NCBI GenBank assembly: GCA_016709765.1
Contig: JADJMD010000012.1
Coordinates: 248,001-312,000, forward strand
DNA length: 64,000 nucleotides
Direction of reading: 5' to 3'
From: Ignavibacteriales bacterium
GTDB taxonomy: Bacteria; Bacteroidota; Ignavibacteria; Ignavibacteriales; Ignavibacteriaceae
Part shown: piece by piece, positions 45,554-54,957 of the stretch
How the letters are laid out: every line of letters begins with the position of its first letter
Position numbering within the stretch: the stretch's first letter is position 1
The notes under the pieces: model-generated
Told to the model about the DNA's origin: nothing
Seen by the model: only the letters and a program-made list of their open reading frames with translations
Database searches by the model: none
Made by a program: the position numbers and the translations under genes

Positions 45554-46309
45554 TTAAAGTGGAAATCCTAAATTCAATTGAAGTACTGCGCTAAATCCAC
45601 CAGTATTGATAAACTTTTCTGAATTTAGATTTTTATTAGGATTGTTAATCAAAATACTGCCGTCTTCATTTTTCATTTTATCAATTGTGATTACCGAATA
45701 GCTTGCTACACCTTCCAAGCTTATATAATCTTTTAATATCTCAAAAATAAAACCTGAACCAACGGAGTAACCAAATTCTGTTTTTTCATTATCAAATTTT
45801 TTAACTGAAGTACCTTCTTGAGAGTTAATAGTTTCAGTAAATCTTGCACTATTAATAAGTAAACTTCCATCTATAATTTTCCAATTAAGAAAATCCGTAA
45901 TCGGAATACCTAGATCAACACCTATCCCCCAGCTTTTAAGCTTCAAATCAAAATTGGTATTCTTAGCAAAACCAGTTTGATAATCAATTGCTGCGTGGCC
46001 TTCTTGTAATTGTTGATAGTAACCTTTAGCAGTAATAAGTAATCCAGTAAACTTTGCTCGAAAAACATTCACTCCGACTCTATATCCACTAGCTTTGCCA
46101 AAATCACTCATTTTATTTTCAAGATATTCGGAATTATTTAAATTAAAATTAGCCACATAACTATTAAGACCATCGGGCTTATATTGTTGATAACTGTAGC
46201 CTCCAAATCCACCAATAAATCCTAAACATCCAAACCCAAAAGCTTGTGGTAAAATTTGATAAGTGAATATCAAAAACAAAAATAATATTTTATAAGATAG
46301 TCTATTCAA
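45554..46309 (-). CDS. Exported envelope protein, paralogue of its neighbour
   Basis: A 251-residue protein with a signal peptide (about 1-22) and alternating beta-strand character ending in QLNLGFPL. It aligns with the neighbouring 262-residue protein along its length: KMSDFGKASGYRVGVNV matches KMDDFGFSYGWKAGANI, and YISLEGVASYSVITI matches YISLEVNAGYSYFQI. Function unknown; an outer-membrane barrel is likely. It lies eight bases downstream of its paralogue. Confidence 0.72.
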   Translation of the reverse strand: MNRLSYKILFLFLIFTYQILPQAFGFGCLGFIGGFGGYSYQQYKPDGLNSYVANFNLNNSEYLENKMSDFGKASGYRVGVNVFRAKFTGLLITAKGYYQQLQEGHAAIDYQTGFAKNTNFDLKLKSWGIGVDLGIPITDFLNWKIIDGSLLINSARFTETINSQEGTSVKKFDNEKTEFGYSVGSGFIFEILKDYISLEGVASYSVITIDKMKNEDGSILINNPNKNLNSEKFINTGGFSAVLQLNLGFPL

Positions 46310-46317
46310 TTATTATC

Positions 46318-47106
46318 TTATTGAAAAATTGGTATCGCTATATTCAATTGCGCAAATGCAAAAAATCCACCGCCATCAATAAAATTTTCCATTTTCTCAC
46401 CGCTGTTTTCATTTGACGCAAGGAATTGTGCCGATGATTCAAATTGCATTTCATTTATTTGAAAGTACGAGTATCCGGCATTTACTTCAAGAGAAATATA
46501 TGGTGGGAATGGATAATAAACTAAACCTGTACTTATTTGTCCACCAATAGTTGTATCGGGATTCCTTAAGATTTCTTCAGTAGTTGGATTGGTACCTTCA
46601 GTATATTTATTAATTAGTTTGGCTTTGTTCCAGTTCACTTTTACATCAGCAATTTTGAAATCGAAGCTGTTGCTAAGTACATACGAAAATGAGAGCCCTA
46701 TTCCATATGATATCAATGTTAAATCGAATTCTCTTTTTGCATGGATATTATTTGTTAAAGTGGCTGTAGCTTCGTGTAATTCTTTAGTTTGCTGATAAAA
46801 AATATTTAATCCATATAACATATTATCATCTTCCACCTGGATAATATTCGCACCGGCTTTCCAGCCATATGAGAATCCAAAATCGTCCATCTTTTTAGTA
46901 AGTGCAGGTCGATTATCGTTATAGACTTTTATATAATCATTAAAACCAGTAGCGGAAAATTGCTGTGCACCATATCCACCGCTGACACCCGATTGCAAAA
47001 GATATCCAGCCATATAATCCAAACCGCAACAAGCTGAACCTTGTGCATAGGATGAAGAGCCAAAGAAAATAAATAATACAAAAAGAACTGTAGAAACAAT
47101 TTTCAT
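46318..47106 (-). CDS. Exported envelope protein, tandem paralogue
   Basis: A 262-residue protein. I start it at the ATG at 47106, preceded by GGAGAG, which gives a clean signal peptide ending SSSYAQG; the frame could open ten residues earlier. The mature N-terminus has a Cys pair (ACCGLDY). Beta-barrel-like, ending QLNIAIPIF. Paralogous to the next gene downstream. Function unknown. Confidence 0.72.
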   Translation of the reverse strand: MKIVSTVLFVLFIFFGSSSYAQGSACCGLDYMAGYLLQSGVSGGYGAQQFSATGFNDYIKVYNDNRPALTKKMDDFGFSYGWKAGANIIQVEDDNMLYGLNIFYQQTKELHEATATLTNNIHAKREFDLTLISYGIGLSFSYVLSNSFDFKIADVKVNWNKAKLINKYTEGTNPTTEEILRNPDTTIGGQISTGLVYYPFPPYISLEVNAGYSYFQINEMQFESSAQFLASNENSGEKMENFIDGGGFFAFAQLNIAIPIFQ

Positions 47107-47159
47107 ATTCTCTCCGAATTGATAAGTTGATTTCATCCCTGCCGAAATTAATTAAAAAA

Positions 47160-48656
47160 TTATTTTGTCATACCTTTTTCAAGTCCGTGCGCGTTTGGTC
47201 CTGTTTCAGATTTTCTTAACAAGAATGCGAAAAGCAATCCTAAAAATCCGAGTGTGGAAAATATCCACATTCCAGGTGTATAACCTCCTGGATTTGTTGC
47301 ACTTGCACCCGAATAATCATTTGTAAAACCAATTAATAAATTAAATCCAAATAAACCGATGTTCTGAATCATTGTCATCAATCCGTAAGCAGTACCAAGT
47401 TTTGAGGAATCAACAATTATGGCTACAGAAGGCCACATGACGGCAGGAACTAGTGAGAAAGCAATTCCCATCATTGCCATAGGTAAGATTAAATAAATTG
47501 GTATCGCTGCATCAATATCAAAAAACTTTATTGTAAGATGAATAAAATCACTTTCATTCATTACAGTCGGCTTTCCAAATTGATAAGCCATCATAAGATA
47601 AACTGGAATTATTAAAAGTGATCCGAACATCATCAGCAAAGATCGTTTACCTATTTTATCTGCAAGTAATCCAAACAATGGTGTAAAAACCATAGCTGCA
47701 AGAGTTAAAATACTTGAAAGATTTCCACCAACTTCTCTTGTTGTACCATGAGCCTCCTGAAAAAATTTGATCGCAAAAGTTTGAAATGGAAACATTGCCG
47801 AATAAAAAGTTACACACAAAGCTGTGATATACCAGAAAGATGTGGAGAAGGATTTTGCTTTAAGAAAAAGGACTAGCATGGCGACAATCAAAGCGATTAA
47901 ATAAATTGCCCAGTTATCCGGGAATGTAATTGTAAGAATTATAAAAACAGAGGCTATTCCAGCAAAGAGAAACCATCTAGTTCTTTCTTTTATTCTTAAT
48001 ATATCAGAAAGTAATATCGCATCTTGTTCGCCTTCCTTTGGAAGATCATAATTTTTACTAGCATATATATCTAGGAAAAAATAAACGCCAACGCATACTA
48101 GTGCAAAAACACCCCCTGCAACAGTTATCCAAAGTGGTGATTGCCAATATTCATATAAACTTTTTCCCCAACTTGGAGAATTAAGCGCAAGAAATGATCC
48201 AAGTCTTGCAACAGTAAGATTTAATCCAAACGCAAACGATAATTCTTTACCTTTAAACCAGCGTGCAATAATGGTAGTAATTGCTACAATCATAGATTCA
48301 GCACCAAGACCAAAAATTAATCTTCCTGCAGACATTATCCATATATTTCCGGTAAGTGCTGTAACGATAGACCCAATTGTTATTAGTGCGGTAAATATCA
48401 AAACAGATGATTTAGTACCGATTCTATCTATCAGTAATCCCCCAATTAAAACCATAATTATATTGGGAAAAGAATAAATTGCATTTAACAATCCGATGTT
48501 TGAATCCGAAAAACCAAGTTGTGTTTTTAATAAATCTGCAAGCGGACTAATACTATCATAAATATAATAATTACCCATCATTGCTAAACTTATGAGAAGA
48601 AGAGCACTCCATCTTAAAAATGATGATGGCTGGGGTTTTAAAGAAATTTCATCCAT
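47160..48656 (-). CDS. Major facilitator superfamily transporter
   Basis: A 498-residue transporter with about 12 hydrophobic segments. The MFS loop motif between TM2 and TM3 is GGLLIDRIGTKS (about 76-87) and its repeat is LFGLLADKIGKRS in the second half. An insertion of about 90 residues between the two six-helix halves adds extra hydrophobic segments. Substrate not determinable; organic-anion or sugar-phosphate-type MFS proteins are possible. A pair of REP-like hairpins lies just upstream of the start. Confidence 0.88.
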   Translation of the reverse strand: MDEISLKPQPSSFLRWSALLLISLAMMGNYYIYDSISPLADLLKTQLGFSDSNIGLLNAIYSFPNIIMVLIGGLLIDRIGTKSSVLIFTALITIGSIVTALTGNIWIMSAGRLIFGLGAESMIVAITTIIARWFKGKELSFAFGLNLTVARLGSFLALNSPSWGKSLYEYWQSPLWITVAGGVFALVCVGVYFFLDIYASKNYDLPKEGEQDAILLSDILRIKERTRWFLFAGIASVFIILTITFPDNWAIYLIALIVAMLVLFLKAKSFSTSFWYITALCVTFYSAMFPFQTFAIKFFQEAHGTTREVGGNLSSILTLAAMVFTPLFGLLADKIGKRSLLMMFGSLLIIPVYLMMAYQFGKPTVMNESDFIHLTIKFFDIDAAIPIYLILPMAMMGIAFSLVPAVMWPSVAIIVDSSKLGTAYGLMTMIQNIGLFGFNLLIGFTNDYSGASATNPGGYTPGMWIFSTLGFLGLLFAFLLRKSETGPNAHGLEKGMTK

Positions 48657-48677
48657 TTAATTTTCACTTTTTCTTTA

Positions 48678-48702
48678 TCACGCTGAGCTTGTCGAAACGT
48701 GA
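48678..48702 (+). repeat. REP-like hairpin, copy 3
   Basis: TCACGCT (48678-48684) and AACGTGA (48696-48702) pair with one mismatch around GAGCTTGTCGA. Same orientation as copy 1. It lies 21 bases upstream of the MFS start. Confidence 0.75.
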
Positions 48703-48720
48703 GAATTATAATAAAATGAT

Positions 48721-48747
48721 GTCATACTTCGACAGGCTCAGTACGAC
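48721..48747 (-). repeat. REP-like hairpin, copy 4
   Basis: GTCATACT (48721-48728) and AGTACGAC (48740-48747) pair with one mismatch around the loop TCGACAGGCTC. Opposite orientation to copy 3, 18 bases away: a close inverted pair. Confidence 0.8.
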
Positions 48748-48790
48748 AAAAACAAATAATAGATTTATCATTACTACAGACAATAATATA

Positions 48791-48824
48791 AAAAAAGCAG
48801 ATACTTCTAAAGTCGTATCTGCTT
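48791..48824 (-). terminator. Terminator after pepD
   Basis: AAAGCAGATAC (48794-48804) pairs perfectly with GTATCTGCTTT (48814-48824). On the minus strand the stem runs into seven Ts. It begins 24 bases after the pepD stop. Confidence 0.9.
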
Positions 48825-48847
48825 TAATTTTAATGATTATTACTAAA

Positions 48848-50308
48848 CTATTTAGCCGGAATATTTTTTAATACAGTTTTTAATTGATTATAAAACTCCG
48901 GTACGGTTGATATTTGTAACTTCTCATCAGGTGAGTGAACATCGCGCATCGTTGGGCCAAATGAGATCATATCCATATCAGGATATTTTTCTTTTATGAT
49001 TCCGCACTCAAGTCCTGCATGAATTGCAGTTACTTCAGGCTCTTTACCGTACATTTTTGTGAAAGTAGATTTAAATACTTTTAAAATATCAGAATTAATA
49101 TCTGGTGCCCAGCCCGGATATCCATCACCATAACTTACATCTGCCCCAGCAAGTTTTAATACAGCTGTTGTCATACTTGTAATATCAACATTTTGTGATG
49201 CAATTGGACTTCGTTGACTTGTTACAATATTAATATTTTTCCCAACTGTTTCTACTACCGCTAAGTTTGTTGATGTCTCTACCAAACCAGGAATATCATT
49301 TGACATTTTAATTACACCATGTGGAATTGCGTACAGAGCGTTAACCAAACGCTTCTGTGTTTTTTCATCCATAACTTTTTCCGGTACAACATGTTTTTCT
49401 GCTGAAACAACTAAACCTGCATCAACGGTTAAATATTCAGCTTTTACAGTTTCATTGTACTTTGCAACAAATTTTTTGAATTTTTTATCATCATTCTTTG
49501 GAACAAGTACGATTGCAAATGCTTCACGTGGAATTGCATTATGTTTGTTACCACCGTTTATTTCTGCCAAGCGAATAGCATTTTCTTGAGAGTAATTCCA
49601 AATTGCACGATTAAGAATTTTTACTGCATTTCCTCTTCCAACATGAATTTCAAGACCTGAATGTCCACCTTTTAATCCAGCTACTTTTAATTCAAAAGCA
49701 GAATAATTTCTAGGTGATTTTTCAAGTTTAGCTTTAAGTGTTGCGGCAGTATTTTTTCCGCCGGAGCATCCTATAAAAATAGTACCGAGGTCTTCTGAAT
49801 CCATATTGATAAGTATATCACCTTTTAACCAGTTCTTCTTCAAACTCGATGCACCTGTTAAACCGGTTTCTTCATCAAGGGTAAATAAACATTCAAGCGG
49901 TCCGTGTTCAACATCATTTGCTTCTAAGATTGCAAGAGCACTGGCAACTCCAATTCCATTATCAGCACCAAGAGTTGTACCTTTTGCTTTTACCCAATCA
50001 CCATCTATGTATGGATAAATCGGATCATTATCAAAATCGTGTTCAACACCTCTATTTTTTTCGCAAACCATATCAATGTGCCCTTGCAAAACCACAGTTT
50101 TAAGATTTTCTTTTCCTGGTGTGGCAGGTTTACGAATAACAATATTTCCAAACTTATCTTTTTCAGTTTGAAGGCCCAATCTTTTTCCAACAGAAACAAC
50201 GTACTCCGCAATTTTTTCTTCTTTTTTGGATGGACGAGGATATTTACAGATTTCCTCGAAGTGATACCAAACCAACTCTGGTTTTAAATGACCTAATACT
50301 TTTCCCAT
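48848..50308 (-). CDS. pepD: Aminoacyl-histidine dipeptidase (PepD, M20 family)
   Basis: A 486-residue M20-family metallodipeptidase. Zinc-site motifs LQGHIDMVCE (His, Asp), GADNGIG and DEETGLTG (catalytic Glu) are present and the dimerisation domain lies between about 210 and 390. Cytoplasmic; hydrolyses Xaa-His and other dipeptides. AAAGGAG precedes the start. It is 12 bases downstream of the PqqD-like gene and beyond that an oligopeptide transporter, so the locus looks like peptide uptake and degradation. Confidence 0.95.
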   Translation of the reverse strand: MGKVLGHLKPELVWYHFEEICKYPRPSKKEEKIAEYVVSVGKRLGLQTEKDKFGNIVIRKPATPGKENLKTVVLQGHIDMVCEKNRGVEHDFDNDPIYPYIDGDWVKAKGTTLGADNGIGVASALAILEANDVEHGPLECLFTLDEETGLTGASSLKKNWLKGDILINMDSEDLGTIFIGCSGGKNTAATLKAKLEKSPRNYSAFELKVAGLKGGHSGLEIHVGRGNAVKILNRAIWNYSQENAIRLAEINGGNKHNAIPREAFAIVLVPKNDDKKFKKFVAKYNETVKAEYLTVDAGLVVSAEKHVVPEKVMDEKTQKRLVNALYAIPHGVIKMSNDIPGLVETSTNLAVVETVGKNINIVTSQRSPIASQNVDITSMTTAVLKLAGADVSYGDGYPGWAPDINSDILKVFKSTFTKMYGKEPEVTAIHAGLECGIIKEKYPDMDMISFGPTMRDVHSPDEKLQISTVPEFYNQLKTVLKNIPAK

Positions 50309-50319
50309 AACAGACTCCT

Positions 50320-50691
50320 TTAGTTTAGTTCTTTAAATGTTATAAATCCTTGAGTGTATAATTGTGAAATATATTTTGTGATTCTTTCAGTTTCTTCTTC
50401 AATTTCATCACCAAAATTTTTCTTAACATCTTTAATTATTTGATCGACTCTATCTTTGCCATTTATCTTTAGCCATACTGCTGAACCAAATTTATCAAGC
50501 TTAACTCTAAAGTGATCACTCTTAAGTTTTGGTGAGATTAATTTTACGACAACCTTATTCTTAAACTTTGGAATGATAACGGTTACCAAATCATCATTAT
50601 CCTTTACTTCAGAATAAATTCTAATTGGAGTAAGATCAAGAGTGTTAGCACTCTTTAATATTTTTTTTCGTTCATTAAATGTAAGCGGCAT
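50320..50691 (-). CDS. PqqD-like protein
   Basis: A 123-residue protein. Residues about 55-123 have the PqqD fold signature: FRVKLDKFGSAVWLKINGKD, then DQIIKDVKKNFGD and a C-terminal helix pair ending QGFITFKEL. PqqD domains bind leader peptides for radical-SAM modification, but no radical-SAM enzyme or precursor gene is nearby. I start it at the ATG at 50691; upstream codons would run back through the OPT terminator into that gene. The ATG follows seven Ts of the terminator with no Shine-Dalgarno sequence, which is odd. Co-directional with pepD. Confidence 0.78.
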   Translation of the reverse strand: MPLTFNERKKILKSANTLDLTPIRIYSEVKDNDDLVTVIIPKFKNKVVVKLISPKLKSDHFRVKLDKFGSAVWLKINGKDRVDQIIKDVKKNFGDEIEEETERITKYISQLYTQGFITFKELN

Positions 50692-50725
50692 AAAAAAAGA
50701 AGGAGCGTTTATAAATAAACGCTCC
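50692..50725 (-). terminator. Terminator after the OPT gene, abutting the next start codon
   Basis: GGAGCGTTTA (50702-50711) and TAAACGCTCC (50716-50725) form a perfect 10-bp stem with a TAAA loop. On the minus strand it runs into TTCTTTTTTT, whose last T touches the ATG of the PqqD-like gene. Confidence 0.9.
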
Positions 50726-50737
50726 AATAATAGTTTA

Positions 50738-52690
50738 TTACATAGATACTTGTGGAGGTGCAGGATCATCTGGTTTACCGGCATTTTTAACCGGAATCCT
50801 TACAAGCAACCAACCAATAAACCCAATAACCACAAGACTTACTAAGAATGATGGTTCTGTGAATATTGCAGGAACCGATACTTCGAAGAAAGCAAGTCCC
50901 GCAAACAGTAAACCAATTAATGCTTCACCGGCTATCAATCCGGCGGCAATTAGAACACCATTATTTTCAACCCTCGATTTTTGAGCATCATTAAATTTCT
51001 TTTTCTCGTTAACTCTTTCTACAATTCCTTTTATCAATCCGCCAACAAAAATTGCAAAAGTTGTTCCGAGTGGTAAATACATACCAACGCTAACAAGCAT
51101 AGGACTTTTAACATTCATCAAAATAAAACCAACGCCCATTAGCATACCTGTAAAGATTAAAATCCATTCCATATCACCGGCAACAATTCCTTTTGAAAGA
51201 ATTGCCATCAAACTCGCTTGTGGTGCAGGTAAAGCATCACCGCCAAAACCAGTTCCGCCCATTTTAATATCACCTTCGTGCAATATTAAAAGAGGAATGA
51301 ACATAATAGCAGCAGAAACTACAACACCTATAATATCACCAACCTGCATTTTCCATGGTGTACCACCAAGAATATGTCCGGCTTTCAAATCCTGTAACAT
51401 CTCACCGGCAACCGCAGCAGCAACACAAACAACAGCTGCAACGCCAAGTACAGCAGCAACACCTTGGGTTCCTTTCATACCAAGTGCAACCATTAAAATT
51501 GCAGCAACTACTAAGGTTGAAAGAGTTAATCCACTGATTGGATTATTACTTGAACCGATAATTCCAACAAGATATCCTGAAACAGCCGCAAAGAAAAATC
51601 CGGCTATTATCATAACAACTGTTGCAACTAGTGCAGCTAAAACATTTTGGGCGAAATAATTGTAAATGAAAAATGTAGCAACCGCTGTTCCTAAAATTCC
51701 AATCATAATCCATTTAAAATTAATATCTTTTTCTGTTCTGATTTCAACATGTTCACCGCTTGCAGCTTTTTTAACATCTCCAACAGAGCGGGCAATACCG
51801 GTAGCAAGACTTTTTCTCATTTTCCAAAGAGTAAATCCTGCACCAACCAACATTCCACCAATTGCAATTGGTCTAACATAACTTTTCCAAACCTGAACCA
51901 TAGTATCAGCCCAATTAAAATCTGCTGGTAAATCTTGATTGTAAAATTTAAAGTATGCAATTATAGGTGTTAACAAACCCCATGCAAGCACACCTCCTGA
52001 AAAGTTAAGTGCTGCCAACCGTGGACCAATAATATATCCAACGCCCATGTAAGCAGGACTGACATCAGGAGATTTAAATAAAATGTTTCCCTTTCCGAGG
52101 GAAATTAATTTATCCCACGATGTAGCAAATAATTTGAATTGACCAAGTGATTGGATGAGAGCACCTATTCCCATTGCAGAAAATAAAAATTTAGATCCGC
52201 CGCCACCGTGTCTTCCGGCTTTGTGAATTTCTGCGGCTGCAACTGATTCTGGGAAAGGTAAATCAACATCTTCAACCATTACTTTTCTAAGCAATGCTAC
52301 AAACATAATTCCAAGAATACCACCGGCAACCATAATTGCAGCTGATATCATATAATTACCTGGTGTAAAGAAAGGATCCCAAATTCCAGCAATAAAAAAT
52401 GCCGGCAATGTGAAGATAGCTCCAGCGGCAATTGATTCGCCAATCGAACCAACAGTTCTGGTAAAATTTTCTTCTAATATTGAACCTTTCATTAATTTGA
52501 TTAAAGCCATACCAATTACCGCCGCCGGATAGGTTGCAGCGATAGTCATTCCGGCTTTTAATCCTAAGTAAGCATTAGCGGCACCAAGTACAACGGCAAG
52601 CACTAATCCGATAAGGAGTGCACGTACAGTAAATTCCGCCATATTGGTTTCAGGTGAGACAAAGGGAACAAATGGTTTTTGCTCTGCCAT
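50738..52690 (-). CDS. OPT-family oligopeptide transporter
   Basis: A 650-residue transporter with about 15 hydrophobic segments. The N-terminal FTVRALLIGLVLAVVLGAANAYLGLKAGMT contains the family motif; NPISGLTLST lies mid-protein and GEALIGLLFAGL near the end. I start it at the ATG at 52690, preceded by AGGAG. OPT proteins of this prokaryotic branch import oligopeptides or metal chelates by proton symport. A terminator follows, then the PqqD-like gene and pepD. Confidence 0.93.
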   Translation of the reverse strand: MAEQKPFVPFVSPETNMAEFTVRALLIGLVLAVVLGAANAYLGLKAGMTIAATYPAAVIGMALIKLMKGSILEENFTRTVGSIGESIAAGAIFTLPAFFIAGIWDPFFTPGNYMISAAIMVAGGILGIMFVALLRKVMVEDVDLPFPESVAAAEIHKAGRHGGGGSKFLFSAMGIGALIQSLGQFKLFATSWDKLISLGKGNILFKSPDVSPAYMGVGYIIGPRLAALNFSGGVLAWGLLTPIIAYFKFYNQDLPADFNWADTMVQVWKSYVRPIAIGGMLVGAGFTLWKMRKSLATGIARSVGDVKKAASGEHVEIRTEKDINFKWIMIGILGTAVATFFIYNYFAQNVLAALVATVVMIIAGFFFAAVSGYLVGIIGSSNNPISGLTLSTLVVAAILMVALGMKGTQGVAAVLGVAAVVCVAAAVAGEMLQDLKAGHILGGTPWKMQVGDIIGVVVSAAIMFIPLLILHEGDIKMGGTGFGGDALPAPQASLMAILSKGIVAGDMEWILIFTGMLMGVGFILMNVKSPMLVSVGMYLPLGTTFAIFVGGLIKGIVERVNEKKKFNDAQKSRVENNGVLIAAGLIAGEALIGLLFAGLAFFEVSVPAIFTEPSFLVSLVVIGFIGWLLVRIPVKNAGKPDDPAPPQVSM

Positions 52691-52845
52691 TTTTTTTCTC
52701 CTATTACTGAGCAATTAAAATTGTGGTTAGAGCCACATTTTCTCTAAAAATAGTGGGCTAAAGTTAAGCAGGAAAGCCTATCATTCTCAACACTATTTTA
52801 ACTTTTTAATAGATAAATTTTAATAATTACTTAATCGTTAATTTT

Positions 52846-54924
52846 CTATTTCTTGCGAAATACTAATTCAATTGTGGTTCCAATGCCTGGTTCACTCTGT
52901 ATTTTTAATGCCCCACCAAGTATTTCTACATATTTTTTAGTAATCGTTAATCCAAGCCCCATACCTTCAAATTTTCTGTTGAGTCCTTCGCTTCCCTGTC
53001 GAAAAGGTTCAAAAATCTGATCAAGATTTTCTTTTGGGATTCCAATACCTGTATCGGTTATCTTTATAATTATATTTTCTTCGGTTTCATTTAAGTTGAT
53101 TCGAACTTCGCCTTCGTTTGTATATTTAATTGCGTTATCAACAATGTTACATAAAATTTTGTGAAGAATATTTTGATCGGTATTAATAAATACTTTTTCT
53201 TGATCTGAAGTTATACTAAAACGCAAACCTTTTTTATTTACAGCATCCGAAAAGGCATATTTACATTCCTGCATCATCGTTAAAAGTTCAATGTTACTTA
53301 ACCTGAGATCAAGTTTTTGTGATTGAATTTTTGACAGATCAAGAATTGAATTAAGGGTTTCGTTTAATCTTTTACCGCTCTTGTGGATTATCTTTGCCAT
53401 CTCTCGATGATTTTTATTATCCATTTCAGAAAGCAGTAATTCTGAAAATCCTATTATGCCGCTCATTGGTGTGTTAAGTTCGTGACTCATATTAGATAGA
53501 AATGTTGTTTTAAGTCTATCCATTTCTTCTGCTTTATCTTTTGCAAGTATTAAATCAAGCTCAAGTTTTTTTCTTTCGGTATTATCTCTTACTATCGCTA
53601 AAAGAATTTCCTCATCACCCTGCTTAATTAATTTGGCACTAATTTCAACAGGAATAATCGTTCCATTTTTTCTTTTATGATTTGTTTCAAATAAAATTCC
53701 TTCAGGATTATTAATAGAAGCAAAAATAACTTCAATATCTTTTTTTCTGTCGTAACTCAAATCAAGCAAATCCATTTTAAGCAATTCATCTTTTGTGTAA
53801 CCGTAAGTATTAAATGCTTTTTGATTTGCTTCAAGTATTTTTCCATTCTTATCGATACTAAGTATCATATCATTTGCATACTTAGTTAGAGAAGTATATC
53901 GCTCCGTTAGAGCGTCTTTTTCTTTGCGGAGTGTAAAAGTTCTTGTTAAAAAATGCAAACGGCTGCGTTTCCAGATTGCATAAGTAATGCTTGCAGAAAG
54001 CACAATCAATAAAAAAGAAATGATAGTAATTAGCATTGCTGCATTCTTTGTGGATTCAGCAACTTTTTCCTGATTTATATTTGCTAATAAAATCCAATCT
54101 GTACCGGGAATTTCATTTACGGAAGCGAATATTTTTGATCCTTTAAACTTTGCATCTTTAAAAAAATCCTTGCCTTTAATAAATGATTCAAGTTCAGTTT
54201 TATCCTCTTTACTTATCGGAATCGTACGGATTTTAAACTCATCATTCTCTTTTATATCCCTTAAAATAAATCCCAAATCACTTTGCTTTTTTAGCAAGAT
54301 ATATTCAACATCTTCAGTTTCTTGTTTTGTGTAAGAAATTATGGGATGAAGATATTCGAAAAATGAAACTTCAGTCCACAAATATCCAACAATTACACTC
54401 CCATTTTTTATTGGAGTAATGATTGCTTGTAATAGTTTTTTATTTTCTGCTAAATATAGATTTGAAAGTGCAGATGAATCTTTTTGCAATAGCACAACAA
54501 GTTCGTGCTTTAAATAATGGTCATAAATACTTTTTGAACTATCTGTTGAAAAAAGTAGATCAGCATTTTTATTAAAGATGTTTAAGCTTACAAATTCAAA
54601 ATCATTTTTTATTTCATTTGCCCATTTATTAATGTTAGAATAAAGTAGGGGGGACATTTTTTTAGTAAATAATGTTTTAACATCATTTTTTACCTCCGGC
54701 AGTAATAGCATAGAAGTAATAGCTTTTTTTCTTTGAAGCTGTTCCTTACTTATTTGTGATAGTTTTATTTCTTTAATTGTTCCCACGTGCCGGTAAAGTT
54801 CATCTTCTATCGCATTTTTTCTATCATTATAAATTAAATAACCCGCAATAGATATAGCGAACGTAACAGCGAAGAAATACAGTAAATATTTAAATGGAAA
54901 ACTATCTTCTGATATTTTATTCAT
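52846..54924 (-). CDS. PAS-domain membrane sensor histidine kinase (orphan)
   Basis: A 692-residue kinase. TM1 (about 14-33) and TM2 (about 290-313) enclose a ~250-residue extracytoplasmic sensor resembling a double Cache domain. A PAS domain with PAC follows (about 345-455, TKYANDMILSIDKNGKIL), then HisKA with NMSHELNTPMSGIIGF and HATPase_c with N (DNAIKYT), G1 (DTGIGIP) and G2 (GMGLGLTI) boxes. No receiver domain and no adjacent regulator. Ligand unknown; Cache domains often sense small organic acids or amino acids. Confidence 0.92.
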   Translation of the reverse strand: MNKISEDSFPFKYLLYFFAVTFAISIAGYLIYNDRKNAIEDELYRHVGTIKEIKLSQISKEQLQRKKAITSMLLLPEVKNDVKTLFTKKMSPLLYSNINKWANEIKNDFEFVSLNIFNKNADLLFSTDSSKSIYDHYLKHELVVLLQKDSSALSNLYLAENKKLLQAIITPIKNGSVIVGYLWTEVSFFEYLHPIISYTKQETEDVEYILLKKQSDLGFILRDIKENDEFKIRTIPISKEDKTELESFIKGKDFFKDAKFKGSKIFASVNEIPGTDWILLANINQEKVAESTKNAAMLITIISFLLIVLSASITYAIWKRSRLHFLTRTFTLRKEKDALTERYTSLTKYANDMILSIDKNGKILEANQKAFNTYGYTKDELLKMDLLDLSYDRKKDIEVIFASINNPEGILFETNHKRKNGTIIPVEISAKLIKQGDEEILLAIVRDNTERKKLELDLILAKDKAEEMDRLKTTFLSNMSHELNTPMSGIIGFSELLLSEMDNKNHREMAKIIHKSGKRLNETLNSILDLSKIQSQKLDLRLSNIELLTMMQECKYAFSDAVNKKGLRFSITSDQEKVFINTDQNILHKILCNIVDNAIKYTNEGEVRINLNETEENIIIKITDTGIGIPKENLDQIFEPFRQGSEGLNRKFEGMGLGLTITKKYVEILGGALKIQSEPGIGTTIELVFRKK

Positions 54925-54957
54925 TTATAAACTTTCAAACTTTATATGGTATTAAAC

